A model generated the notes under the pieces. It searched no databases, was not told the DNA's origin, and saw only the letters and a program-made list of their open reading frames with translations. From NCBI GenBank assembly GCA_963575645.1, contig OY754467.1, forward strand, positions 4,712,001 to 4,776,000: a stretch of DNA of 64,000 nucleotides. Direction: 5' to 3'. This document shows, piece by piece, positions 1 through 9,796 of this stretch. This DNA comes from Xanthostigma xanthostigma (lineage: Eukaryota; Arthropoda; Insecta; Raphidioptera; Raphidiidae). Position numbers and translations under genes: made by a program. Each line of letters opens with the position of its first letter. Position 1 is the first letter of the stretch.

Positions 1-112
1 TAACTTTATAGTTTCGGAAATATTTTGAAAATAAAAAAAAATCAGCCGCTCTTCTGTTTTATGGATAAACTAGTTAAGCATGCTTTGATTAATTTTTACA
101 TGATGTGCAACA
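1..112 (+). repeat. Dispersed repeat family K, fragment
   Basis: Matches 21738-21841 (same orientation) and part of the reverse copy near 49070-49170, including the shared motif ATCAGCCGCTCTT. It runs off the left edge and abuts a Helitron L end. Confidence 0.7.
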
Positions 113-192
113 TATTTATTTAAAAAATAATTTTGTAAAGTGATAATTATTATACTTATTTAGTGCGAATAATTCGCACAGGTCACTTCTAG
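113..192 (+). mobile_element. Helitron family L, 3' terminal fragment
   Basis: Carries the family hairpin GTGCGAATAATTCGCAC followed by GGTCACTT and CTAG at 189-192, then T. This is the canonical Helitron 3' layout and matches the full copies at 37355 and 38606. The 5' part is missing. Confidence 0.75.
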
Positions 193-513
193 TATGGTAT
201 ATTTCACTACATACCTAAAAAAATAGAAATAACGCTTTATAACTAAAGAGTGAATATTTTAACATTAATTTAAATACAAACATTATTCTCTGCTGTTTTG
301 CTGAATTAATTTTTTGCTTAGTCTATCCTGTGTGAACTTTCTTGCAATTGTTACAAGGAATTACATTTATTTTGGGAAGAATTATTCCACTGTATATTTT
401 GACACTAATTTAAATTTTAAATATTATAAGATTTTTGTGTCATAGAATTCTTTTTCTCAACAGGCTGCAACAGAAATCGGCATTTACACCGACTGAATTA
501 TTTTATTGAAATA
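193..513. other. AT-rich intronic DNA, nothing recognised
   Basis: No repeat shared with the rest of the window and no coding signal seen. Confidence 0.5.
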
Positions 514-650
514 CTAGTGGCCCGACCCGGTTTCACCCGGGTGAGATAGATATAATTCTGCAAAATGTATTTCGTTTTCGGCCGGGCGTCTGAACTAATA
601 ACTTTGAGTAATTTCTACCAGAACGACTTAATATTTCTTATCGGGTAATT
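514..650 (-). mobile_element. Helitron family B, 3' end fragment
   Basis: Reversed CTAG (514-517) followed by the GC-rich terminal palindrome GGTTTCACCCGGGTG and a stretch matching the 3' end of the copy at 13062-13400 in the opposite orientation. Confidence 0.65.
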
Positions 651-735
651 TGGACGAAAAATGTCAAAATGTTTTTTTTTTCTTATAACTGTTTCCTGTC
701 TATCTATAGATTTTGGGCTTGACCCTAAAAGGGTT

Positions 736-1044
736 CTGTAGGACCCAATTGTGAAATTTTATCACGATGAACGCTCATCAAGGCTAATCCAGTCAGTCGT
801 GACTGTCTCATGCTGTTTGCCTGTTTCTCAAAAATGTTTTTAGCCTCCTCAACGAGGAAAAAGTACGCTCTGGTGTCGCCGTCGACACAGGTAGCGTCAC
901 GAGTATTGACAGTAGCTTGTGAATCATGGGAAACATTACTGCGTTACAGCTGTCCAGCGCTTCTAGTAGTGTAGTAGGCCATTCCGCAGCAAATATTTTG
1001 GACCACTCCTCTTCGAAACTTGTTTGATTTGACAAGTTTACCAA
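736..1044 (-). pseudogene. hAT transposase C-terminal (dimerisation) fragment, broken
   Basis: The minus-strand reading frame from 1044 to 808 encodes FPMIHKLLSILVTLPVSTAT then PERTFSSLRRLKTFLRNR. This is the hAT C-terminal dimerisation signature (LxTLPVSTATxERxFSxLKxxKTxLR). Just after FLRNR the frame reaches a stop. The expected continuation (MRQSRLTGLALMSVHRD) is present in a shifted frame at about 736-803, so a small indel separates them. The usual BED zinc finger and the catalytic core upstream are absent. It is a relic of a plain DNA transposon, not a host gene. A hAT-like GC-rich end (GCCTACGGCC, C-runs) lies at 1325-1363 and may belong to the same decayed element. Confidence 0.82.
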
Positions 1045-1059
1045 ACACTTTCATGAATC

Positions 1060-2350
1060 CGTATTATTTCTATTTGTAAATGTAATTGTTAGTTACGAAA
1101 AAAACTTATTTAACCATGTACTGACTTGCGATCAACGCCAAAGCGGCATATGATATGAAATGTAACAATGAAAGATGAGTGAGAGAGATGGAGCATTTCT
1201 GTCAGTCATCCTTCATTGTTACATTTCAGATGGATGCCGAAAAACGTGGAATCCACAAATCCGAAAAAAAAATCGAAAATATTTTAGTAGTATGTATAAA
1301 ACGGTGGATTGGCTAAAGCATTTCGGGGGAGGGTTGAACCCCCCCTTGCCTACGGCCTTGTGGCCCAGATATTTTGTGTCGTAGAATTAAAACACTCGGT
1401 AAGCTCGTATATTTTAAGTTTAATTTAAATAAAGGAGATATTTTCTTAAGGAAAATAAAACTTCCGATCGCTACTTTGCTTAACATAGCGCTTATGTTTT
1501 TTAGAGATTTAACAAACGCAAAGCGGTTTTTTTGACAGTAATCTGATTTCATGAAAAAGCTGAACAGAAAGCGTATACTTGTTTTCTTTTCCATGTCTTT
1601 TCAGTTCTCCCTCGCGTGTTTTCAGGAACCCACCAGGGATGGGATTATGTATCGACGGCTTTTATCCGCGTTGCTTTAGACATAAATCAATTATCTTATA
1701 CTAACCGTTACGATTGAGACGAAATACGGATGCATTCCCCTTATTTCGCATAGTTACTCCTTTCTCGACCCCCCCTTATAAATTTCAAAATTGATGACAT
1801 TCACGTGATCAACCTTCTGACAATCCTTGAAAATGACACCCCTGTTGATTTTACCTCTTTACCTTTTTTCACCCTCCGAAGGGGTTGTTTTTGAAAAAGC
1901 ATGAAACACGTGTTTATTTTTTTGTTGACAGGAGTAATCCTGCGTATTTTCGAGTTGATACTCCATAGATCAGTCTTCTTTTAAAATTCGTACAGTACTT
2001 ATTTCCAGTATCACCCACCCCTAGGACCCACATTAAATATCGTAGACCGGAAAATATAATTGCGTAAAATATCAAGGAAAATATGAAAATTTATAGCAGA
2101 TAATATATCAGATTACATATGCTTTTGCTTGCATTTTGTTTCTTAATCAAAATCGGTTTTCCTTTTATAAGTAATTTAATACAATTTTGCTTTTCTTTTT
2201 AGCGTTTGTTTTCGTCGAAAACGTCTATTTATATTGCATTTTGTTTTGTCTTTGTACCTACATAAAATTTCATTTTTTTTCATTATTATATAATATATTT
2301 AAGTATTTTTATACACTGGTGCTGGGTTGCAGAGTGAGTTTTCAAAAAAT
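1060..2350. other. Intron, mostly unassigned
   Basis: Apart from the short C-rich hAT-like end at 1325-1363, I recognise nothing. The small ORFs here show no family resemblance. Confidence 0.45.
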
Positions 2351-2354
2351 ATTG

Positions 2355-2590
2355 TAACAAAACTGTTCTACTTCGTGGTGGAAACTATTTATTTACAATA
2401 ACAAACGTTTAACAAAACAGTTAAACACAAAAACGAAAAGTACTTCTCTAACGTAACAGAAACAAAACAACAAATTTAGACTAATAAAATAAAAGAGTAA
2501 GTAATGAAGAATATAAAGTCACTATTAATGTACTACACAAAATATTTACAACACATAAACACACCAAAGTTTATTTTATTTTTCAACGAA
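2355..2590 (+). repeat. Dispersed repeat AA, copy 1
   Basis: Shares a long stretch with 35577-35735, beginning TTCGTGGTGGAAA and continuing through ACGTAACAGAAACAAA. Class unknown. Confidence 0.6.
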
Positions 2591-2634
2591 GCTGTGACAT
2601 CATTAAAAATTCACTGTATATTAATATCTTTATT

Positions 2635-3143
2635 AAATAAATATAGTTTAAAAAAAAACTAAAAAACACGCTTTATATCGAACTAAAAAGTAAAAAATAT
2701 TTTTTTAAATAAGCATACATCGAGCGCCCCACGCTTTTTAAGCTTATTTAAAAAAGATATTTTTTACTTTTTAGTTCGATATAAAGCGTGTTTTTTAGTT
2801 TTTTTTTAAACTATATTTATTTTTCACTTTTTAGTTTGATATATAGCGTGTTTTTAGTTTTTTTTAAACTATATTTATTTTCCACTTTTTAGTTCGATTT
2901 ATTGTCAAAAATTTGCCGAAAAAAACAAACTTTTTTTTCGGCGTGGACGGGATTAGAACCGACGACTCGTGATGCCGAGAGTTGACGTGAGCGAAGACCC
3001 GTGCCTTAGACCGCACGGCTGCCAGTGTACTTACTGTGCTGGCATATTATACCGCTATATAAACGACTTGCTGTAGTCCAAATGAAAGTTACAAACATAC
3101 ATACGCACATACAAACTTACAAGTGAAGTTAATATAAAGCGTC
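2635..3143 (-). mobile_element. Palindrome-plus-tRNA-like element, family D copy 1
   Basis: An inverted repeat (arms with AAACACGCTTTATATCGAAC, approx. 2639-2730 and 2735-2825) with a shorter centre than its relatives. It is followed by a minus-strand tRNA-like module (2941-3034) and the terminal tract TTACAAGTGAAGTTAATATA. Same layout as 30453-31025 and 44880-45455 in the opposite orientation. Superfamily unknown. Confidence 0.7.
2941..3034 (-). other. tRNA-Leu-like module in family D copy 1
   Basis: On the minus strand the A-box-like AGCCGTGCGGTCTAAGGCAC and B-box-like GGTTCTAATCCC of a long-variable-arm (Leu/Ser type) tRNA are seen. The acceptor stem does not close, so it is not a functional tRNA gene. 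Confidence 0.6.
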
Positions 3144-3666
3144 TAAAAAATGACGTTTACCTTGGCAACAATCATTATCTGAGAACAGCAATACATTAAT
3201 AAATTATATTTGAACATTTCTGAAAGATAATGTAATTTTTCATAATAATAACTTTCACGCAAAAAAATTCTAAGAAAGTTCTTAAACAATTAAGTTTCTA
3301 CTTTAGAATGCTTTTATTATAATCGTTTTTTTTTAAGTATATAAAGATTTAAAATGGATTTAATACATTTTTTTTTAGAAGTAGTGAAATTTAATTTTTA
3401 AAATATCGGCTCAAATACACATTATACCTCTCCGCTTTAACTTAAAGTTCTTCAATATGCACAAAATCACACACAATTTCATTTCTTTTAAACTTTTCAA
3501 AATTTCAGTGGGATCATTTTGTATATTTCCAAATATTGATCATATTATAATCGTAACGTCTTACTATTGGCTTAATTATCAAGTCGAAAAATGTGTATGT
3601 AGGTAATCTCAAGGACTTCTCAACCGATTTGAAAAATTCTTCCAGTGTTCTTTTCGAGTGTATACA

Positions 3667-4289
3667 TCTATACTAATATATAAAGATGAAGAGTTTGTTT
3701 GTTTGTTTGTTTGTTTGAACGCGCTAATCTCAGGAATTACTGGTTCAAATTGAATAAAAATTTTTTTGTTGGATTGCCCATTTATCAAGGAAGGCTATAG
3801 GCTATATAATATTACGCTACGACGATTAGGAGCGGAGCTTTAATAAAAAATGTTGCAAAAAGTATCTCAAAAATAAGCTTCTATTCATGTGAAATGCACT
3901 AACTAGATATACTTATATTAGTGATGAAAGAACACAACCTCAGGTAGATCAATCGGCAGCGCATGCGACTGTCAATATCAGGGTCGTGGGTTCGCGCCCC
4001 ACGTTGGGTGAATATATTTTTATTTTTTTTTATTTTTTACATTACTTTCTTCTAAGGCTTACATTTAAATTTATTTTAATTTTATTTAATTCATTTAAAA
4101 AAAATTATTCGTTAAAAAAAGTTTAAATACTGCTCTTTATCGACAAAAAACTTTTGAACGGTAACTCCGATCATCATGAAATTTGGACACAACATTCATC
4201 TCGGTAAACTAAGATGAATGTGTGTACTCATGTCACTTCCTTCCCCATTCATTCTTTTGCACCCGGGTGAAACCGGGCGGGACCGCTAT
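3667..4289 (+). mobile_element. Helitron-like element, family A copy 1
   Basis: Starts TCTATACTAATATATAAAG after an A, then (GTTT)n. It ends with the GC-rich terminal structure CCGGGTGAAACCGGGCGGGA and CGCTAT, where relatives have CGCTAG. Non-autonomous: no Rep/helicase coding. Interior carries a tRNA-like module (3940-4010). The most complete plus-strand copy of the commonest element in the window. Confidence 0.75.
3940..4010 (+). other. tRNA-Lys-like module inside Helitron A copy 1
   Basis: Reads AATCGGCAGCGCATGCGACT then GTGGGTTCGCGCCCCACG: D-arm/A-box and T-arm/B-box geometry of a Lys-type tRNA, with a TGTCAATA anticodon-loop region. Other copies (10065, 12733) have the more canonical GGTAGAGC. 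The acceptor arms do not pair. Confidence 0.6.
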
Positions 4290-4313
4290 ATTATATATTT
4301 ATTATTAGGAAAT

Positions 4314-4366
4314 TAAATAGTGTTCAATGAATATGCCCATTAGGCATATTCATCGAACACTATTTA
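4314..4366. repeat. 24-bp-arm hairpin
   Basis: TAAATAGTGTTCAATGAATA and its near-perfect complement flank a 3-4 base loop. It sits at the edge of repeat CC. Confidence 0.75.
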
Positions 4367-4520
4367 AGATAGAAATTACTAATCTTGGAACAAATTTATT
4401 CGTTAGAATAAAATTTACTTTCAATTCACCAACCAAATTATCAGGTAAAATAGTTAGTTGAAAAATAAATACACACCGCACTATACTCCTTGGTATTTTT
4501 GTTGAATATTCTTTCATTGT
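4367..4520 (+). repeat. Dispersed repeat CC, copy 1
   Basis: Matches, in reverse orientation, the two separated blocks 18440-18575 and 18030-18115. The continuous state here shows the other copy was interrupted. Confidence 0.7.
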
Positions 4521-4849
4521 TAAAAAAACTTACTTTTCTTGAGTGAAATAGGATTTTTTATTACGTAACGTCTTAAAGCTTAAATGTGTAAATTATATTT
4601 CTAATTATTTATATAACTGATTTGATCTCGAAATTGTTTTGTCGAGATGATTTCTGAGAACACGTTGATAAAATGAAATGTCTACATCAATCATGGCTGC
4701 CGTAATGTCATTTTACACTTCACACATTAGACTACTTCAATCGACTTGCCGATATACTGAATGGCTCAAAATAATTTTCATCGCAAAAATAAAAATAGTT
4801 TTGCTATAAAACCTGAATTGGTAAATTGTAATCAACTGAATATCTAAAA

Positions 4850-5480
4850 GCAAGCTTTTATTAGTTATTAATAAAAAATAAACTAAAAAGTCAAAAATAA
4901 TTTTGGTCCGAATATAAATAAATCGTTTTATACGTACTTATCACAATCTCGAGTTTTCAAATAAAAGCGTGTTACATCGTCTTTTTGTTCTCTCTTGTTA
5001 TTAAAATGTAACACGCTTTTATTTGAAAACTTGAGACCGTGATAAGTACGTACAAAAACGAATTATTTCTAATAATAACATTATTTTTAACTTTTTAGTT
5101 CATTTTTATTAACAACTAATAAAAGCTTGCTTAATAAAAAAATTAATAAATCGTTTATTTATTATTAAGTTTTTAGTGTGCTTTATTAAAAGTGCGATTT
5201 GCATTCAGGCCGGTCAGTTAGTTATTATAATATTGTATTGTTATCGGAACTACATACGTATGCAAAATTTCAACTCCATCGGATAACGGGAAGTAGATAA
5301 GAGTGCGATTTGCAACCGGGCGAAACCGGAACTGCAGTTAGTTATTATAATATTGTATTGTCATCGGAACTACACACGTATACAAAATTTCAGCTCAATC
5401 GAATAACGGGAAGTGGGTGAAATTCAACTTGCAAGATTCGATTACAGACAGACAGACACCGGGACAGGTGAAACCAAACA
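4850..5480 (+). mobile_element. Palindrome-plus-122-bp-repeat element, family C copy 1
   Basis: Left part is a long inverted repeat (arms approx. 4852-4985 and 5008-5137, containing AAATAAAAGCGTGTTACAT). Right part has two head-to-tail units 120 bp apart (GATAACGGGAAGT at 5281 and 5401), each with the ATACGTATGCAAAATTTCA-type core. It ends at TTGCAAGATTCGATTACAG. Mirror-image copy at 22498-23468. Confidence 0.7.
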
Positions 5481-5797
5481 AAAGCTTGTAAAAAGAAATG
5501 ACGAAGCCTGTATTTTATACACATGATTCAAGTGAACCGCTCCTTGGGTACCTATTATTGCAGCACCATCCTCTACGTCCCCATACCCCGGTAATATGAC
5601 GTGGTTTGACTACTTGAATTTCACAACAGATTCTTTGCGTCTCCCACGTATCTCACATTTTGCATTTATATTGAGGAGCGTACCAGATATTGTTTGAGAA
5701 TAAATATTACATATATCTGTCTCTTTTTATACTTTTTAAAAACAGTAGACATTGCTATGGCACACGACACTCCGTTCAGAGATGGTGATTTTCGACG

Positions 5798-5913
5798 AAG
5801 AATAAACAAGGGTCGAAAATTTGATATTCTTGCTCTGCGCGTCATGATGCCCTCGGCGCGCCTCGGGAATCATGGCGCGTAGTGCAAGAATATCAAATTT
5901 TCGACCATTGTTT
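5798..5913. repeat. Foldback repeat
   Basis: Arms AATAAACAAGGGTCGAAAAT and complement, with GC-rich CATGATGCCC-type centres. A related foldback lies at 7597-7737, on the other side of the G element. Confidence 0.7.
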
Positions 5914-5974
5914 ATCCTTAAGGAGGTTGAGCCGTTTTACGAAGATAATGAAAAAAATCTGAAATAAAATTTTT

Positions 5975-6516
5975 GACGTGATAACGTCTTATAAATTGAT
6001 GAATCACCAATATTATAAATTGATAAAACACCGACTGCATGTACGAAAAAGTGTAACGCATAACGCATAACGCGTAACGTTCCGCCTGACGCTTTTTGCT
6101 AATTTCTCGCTCAATTTAAATCAGATCGGTTTGAAACCAGTCTTAAACGAAAGAGGAGAACATTTTACATAGATTTCGTATAACAGAATTTGCCTAAACA
6201 GTTTTTTTATACAAATTTATATAGAAAAATATTTTATACAAATTTATATAGAAAAATAGCTGTATAAATGCATTCAATTTTTTGACATTAGTATATTGTG
6301 AAATGCAAGGCCTTCTAAGTTAAGTATTGGAATAACTAATTATTATTAGAACATAATACTTTGTAAGTTGCAAACGTCACAATTTTGTCATTTCTTATCA
6401 TTCCGACACCAAGGATAAGCGGATTGAAACCAAATTTTGGGAGGTTTAGGTTATGTATTACGGAATACGTTATCACGTAAAACTATCGTCCGTAAACCGA
6501 CTTTACAGACAACCAA
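5975..6516 (-). mobile_element. Family F element, copy 1 (nested in G)
   Basis: Bounded by GACGTGATAACGTC and ACAGACAACCAA, sitting in an oligo-T tract of G. Intact G copies read straight through this point, so the boundaries are set by comparison. Both ends carry an ACGTGATAACGT motif. Confidence 0.8.
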
Positions 6517-7097
6517 TTTTTTTAATAGATTTTTTTATTACAAAATTTTCTGTAAAAAATCCAAAATCATTAGGAGATTTATAAAGTTAAAAATTAAAAA
6601 AAACTTTTACATGTAGTCTTATGGAAAACATGTCAATTAGGCATGCAAACGGTACATTTTATTTTTTTGCAAATAACCAAATAATGTCAGCAATTCCGAA
6701 AACTAACTATGTAAGCATCGATGTCTTTAATATTTTAATATTTTTTCCAATTTAATTAGGAGACTTTTAATCAATAACAAAAATTATTAAACCTTAGCAC
6801 TTTTCGATTATGGACTTCTATTCTTGACAATTTTAACTGAATTTTCAACTTTTTAATGATTTAATTTTAATTTTTATTACTTCTAATTTCTTTTTTTAAT
6901 TATTTACTGCAAAAAATATGTAAAGTACAGATATTTACATAAATTTATTTTTTCTAACCTAACTTTGTACAAAAAATTCAAAAGTCGGTACATTAAGTAA
7001 AATACTGAAATAATTAATTAATATTAAAAAAAAAATTGATAATAAATAATAACGGGAAATGGAACTTTATTCTGTACAATATATTTTTATTTTTATT

Positions 7098-7134
7098 GCC
7101 AACGTTTCGTCTTAACTTAAGACTTCCTCAGGGC
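7098..7134 (-). ncRNA. Hammerhead-ribozyme-like motif (left arm)
   Basis: Minus strand reads GCC, CTGAGGA, hairpin GTCTTAAGTTAAGAC, GAAAC, GTT, GGC. This gives core CUGANGA and GAAA, a perfect helix II, GCC/GGC as helix I and GUU as cleavage triplet. Helix III is minimal, as in Penelope-type ribozymes that work as dimers. Activity is inference. Confidence 0.6.
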
Positions 7135-7300
7135 TCTAGAATTGACAGATAAAATACATAATTGATATAATAAGGAATTAAAATTTAAAATTAATTAATT
7201 TTAAATTTTAATTCCTTATTAAATTAAAATTTAAAATTAATTAATTTTAAATTTTAATTCCTTATTATATCAATTATGTATTTTATCTGTCAATTCTAGA

Positions 7301-7337
7301 GCCCTGAGGAAGTCTTAAGTTAAGACGAAACGTTGGC
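7301..7337 (+). ncRNA. Hammerhead-ribozyme-like motif (right arm)
   Basis: Same elements as the 7098-7134 motif on the plus strand: GCC CTGAGGA, GTCTTAAGTTAAGAC, GAAAC GTT GGC. The core positions and helix II are intact. Confidence 0.6.
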
Positions 7338-7596
7338 AATAAAAATAAAAATATATTGTACAGAATAAAGTTCCATTTCCCGTTATTATTTATTATCAAA
7401 TTCACATAAGAGGAACGATAACAACATAAAATATGAATTAAAAAAAAATGTTTAGTTATGCCTTTATGACAATAATTAATTGATTGGTATCATCGACTTA
7501 TAACCTTTTGTAAAAATTTATTATGGATAAGCTCCCATTTAGAATTCGACTTACTTTTGATTGGGACTGTAACGGATCAACCTCCTTAAATTTCGA

Positions 7597-7737
7597 AATA
7601 ATAGTATATTACACCACAAGGACCGAAAGTGTGGTATCTTGCCCTGCGCGCCATGATACCCAAGGCGAATCCGAGGGCATCATGTCGCGCCGTGCAAGAT
7701 AATATCAAAATTTCGGCCACTGTGTGACTGTAGTGTA
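7597..7737. repeat. Foldback repeat, relative of 5798-5913
   Basis: Arms contain ACACCACAAGGACCGAAAGT and its degenerate complement, with a CATGATACCC-type GC-rich centre. Confidence 0.6.
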
Positions 7738-7889
7738 TAGCTATTTTTCTTCATACCTCGGTCGTAAACGCGCTTATTAAAGACATTAATTAATTAATTA
7801 CGTAAAACACAGATAAACTCCAAGCAAACAGCTTTGAGGTTATACGTAAAAACACGAATGACAGCTGTTCGCGACTATTAGCTAAAATG

Positions 7890-8070
7890 TAATAGGGTTC
7901 CTATATCTTAAAGCACGCTAAACACATCAGCTGTAGCTAAAAATGTATTGGTTTTTAGGCTATGCGCGCATATGGACACTTTTTCTTAGTGACCTTTAAA
8001 CTATAAAATAAAACCATTTTCGATCAATTAAACCGAGAACCAAATCCCAAAGGTTTGTGCGGGGTCATTT
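7890..8070 (+). repeat. Dispersed repeat O, copy 1
   Basis: Shares CCTTTAAACTATAAAATAAA and ACCGAGAACCAAATCCC with 11222-11372, 33716-33840 (reverse) and 34165-34350. Confidence 0.65.
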
Positions 8071-8074
8071 GCAC

Positions 8075-8572
8075 CCTTTTGAGATTTTATGGAAATTTTT
8101 AGTCATTATATCATCTTCTTTTTACTGTCCTATTTTGATAACCACGTTAGTAACATTCGAAGCGTCGCCTCTTATAGAACTTACCTACCCTTTTCGTTTT
8201 ACTCAATCTTGATTGTACTGAACATTTTTAAATTGTATATTATGTCGCTTCCGTCTTTATCACATTTCTTTATCGCCATTTCTTTTTGCGTAAACAATTT
8301 TTACCTTTTTGAAGCATTCCTTCTTTTGCGTTTGATGGTTAGAATTAAAGTTTTTTTTTACGTTTTCAATCTTCGAGAAGGAGGTGTTTTTAAAAAGTAA
8401 TAACATTTACTACTAATATCCGCGTTTTCCATTACATGCACTTAATTTCGTGATGGTGCCGATGCTACTAGTTACCAAAAAAATAAATTTCAAAAGGTCT
8501 GAAGACGATTGCAATATGCTAAGTTGTAATTTCTCGAAAAAGTCGCGTGTATATTTTTATCATTATTAAATA
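8075..8572. other. AT-rich intron
   Basis: Holds an open frame of 103 codons (8089-8400) that is hydrophobic by composition, with no recognisable family. Nothing else seen. Confidence 0.45.
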
Positions 8573-9251
8573 CTAGCGGTCGCTCCCGGTTTCACCCGGG
8601 TGCAAAAGAAACGAATGGGGGGAAGGGACATAAGTACGCACATTCATCTTAGTTTATCGAGATGAATGTTGTGTTCAAATTTCATGATGACCGTTCAAAA
8701 CTTTTGTCGGACGAACAAATTTTGAATTACATTTTTCATTAATGCTCCGCTCCTATTGGTCATAGCGTGATATTATATAGCCTGTAGCCTTCTTCGATAA
8801 ATGGGCTATCCAAAAAAACAGTCGTGTGGTTTTAAGAAACCACGACGCAAGTGAAACTTTTATTGGATTGTAGACACTTATCCATCACGATTAATTATAA
8901 ACAACAATATTCACATGAATACACGAATAAAAACATGTAAACACTGTACAGCACTTGCCCGCATGACAGACTGACTATGTGTTATACATACTACACGGTC
9001 AGCTGATGCTAACCATGGGCGCCGCCATATTGGCCTTGGCTGCTCTACCGAGCGCCTACTCCGAGCGCCTTTCACTTTACCCCTACTCCGCGGCCGCCTG
9101 TAATGCGACATGCAACAGACGGCCAGAAAAATTCGGAGCGATAGAAAAAAAGTTTCACTTTAAAAGAAAATTTCAATTCGAACCTGTAGTTCCTGAGATT
9201 AGCGCATTCAACCAAACAAACAAACTCTTTAGCTTTATATATTAGTATAGA
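8573..9251 (-). mobile_element. Helitron family A copy 2, with M element nested
   Basis: Reversed CTAG at 8573-8576, then the terminal palindrome GGTTTCACCCGGGTG. The 5' end (revcomp of TATATATTAGTATAGA) is at 9251. The interior is split by element M (8819 to about 9165). It lacks the tRNA-like module found in copies 1, 3 and 4. Confidence 0.75.
8819..9165 (+). mobile_element. Element M copy 1 (nested in Helitron A)
   Basis: Starts with the hairpin GTGTGGTTTTAAGAAACCAC and GTGAAACTTTTATTGGA, ends at AAAAGTTTCACTTT. Near-identical copy at 23475-23834. Inner ~200 bp are GC-rich (GCGGCCGCCTGTAATGCGAC). Ends resemble the long-TIR element at 55008-56785. Confidence 0.7.
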
Positions 9252-9576
9252 TTCAACTCTGATTTGGGTTTTATCTTAACCGTTAATAGGCGACGTTGTA
9301 GTTGAAATACTACGCCAATTCTTAACACGCAAGCGTACTGTTTCTTTGTACTTACGTAGCGCAGAGAACTGTTAACCTACATAAATCCACGTATCTGACG
9401 CGTGGCGTTGGGCCGTTACGTCTGTGAACGCATATAATATGACTCGGAGTTTGATTTTTAGAGCAACTGAACACGAAGGACTCCTATAATGATCGGTTAC
9501 ATAAAGCACTTTGCAATCGTGGCTAGTAGATAACAAAAAACAGTGGCGTGACGAAGTCAATTCCCTTTGTTTGGAA

Positions 9577-9637
9577 ATTAGGACGAGACTAAATTAAATT
9601 AGGACGAGGCTAAATTAAATTAGGACGAGACTAAATA
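9577..9637. repeat. 21-bp tandem repeat, about 2.7 copies
   Basis: GGACGAGACTAAATTAAATT recurs at 9581, 9602 and 9623. The flanks 9252-9796 show nothing else. Confidence 0.85.
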
Positions 9638-9796
9638 GTTGGCAAAACCAACCGTATAATGAAAATTGAAAAAATAGAGTAGTGCGATGTATTTGCCTTA
9701 TGAATTGTTTTAAGACGCGCGTCGTTTACACCGGATTTTAAATAAATAACGTCGCGTTCAAAGCGGTTGATCGCTTTAACCGGAGTCGTACTTACG

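Larger units (their letters stand above)
7036..7399. mobile_element. Long foldback with paired hammerhead-like motifs, inserted in G
   Basis: Near-perfect inverted repeat (arms about 165-180 bp) starting TTGATAATAAATAATAACGG. It is absent from the other G copies, so it is an insertion. Each arm carries one hammerhead-like core. The layout of inverted terminal repeats with hammerheads is known from Penelope-like elements; no reverse transcriptase is present. Confidence 0.7.
5922..7585 (+). mobile_element. TTAA-target MITE, family G copy 1 (carries two insertions)
   Basis: Flanked by TTAA on both sides (5918-5921, 7586-7589). Termini GGAGGTTGAGCCGTT and its partner GGATCAACCTCC form short TIRs. 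Copies at 32984 and 56849 are ~690-700 bp; this one is long because F copy 1 (5975-6516) and a hammerhead-bearing foldback (7036-7399) inserted into it. TTAA targets suggest piggyBac or Sola3 type. No transposase coding seen. Confidence 0.8.

Noticed and set aside
8089-8400. 103-codon open frame, hydrophobic, resembling a membrane protein
   Set aside because: AT-rich sequence gives F/L/I/Y/S-rich frames by chance; no start context, no splice partners, no recognised family.
8979-9245. Frame with a signal-peptide-like start (MGAAILALAALPSAYS) that could have been a Ccn first exon
   Set aside because: It is inside repeat element M, present again at 23475, and the downstream residues lack the IGFBP cysteine pattern; no donor site was found.
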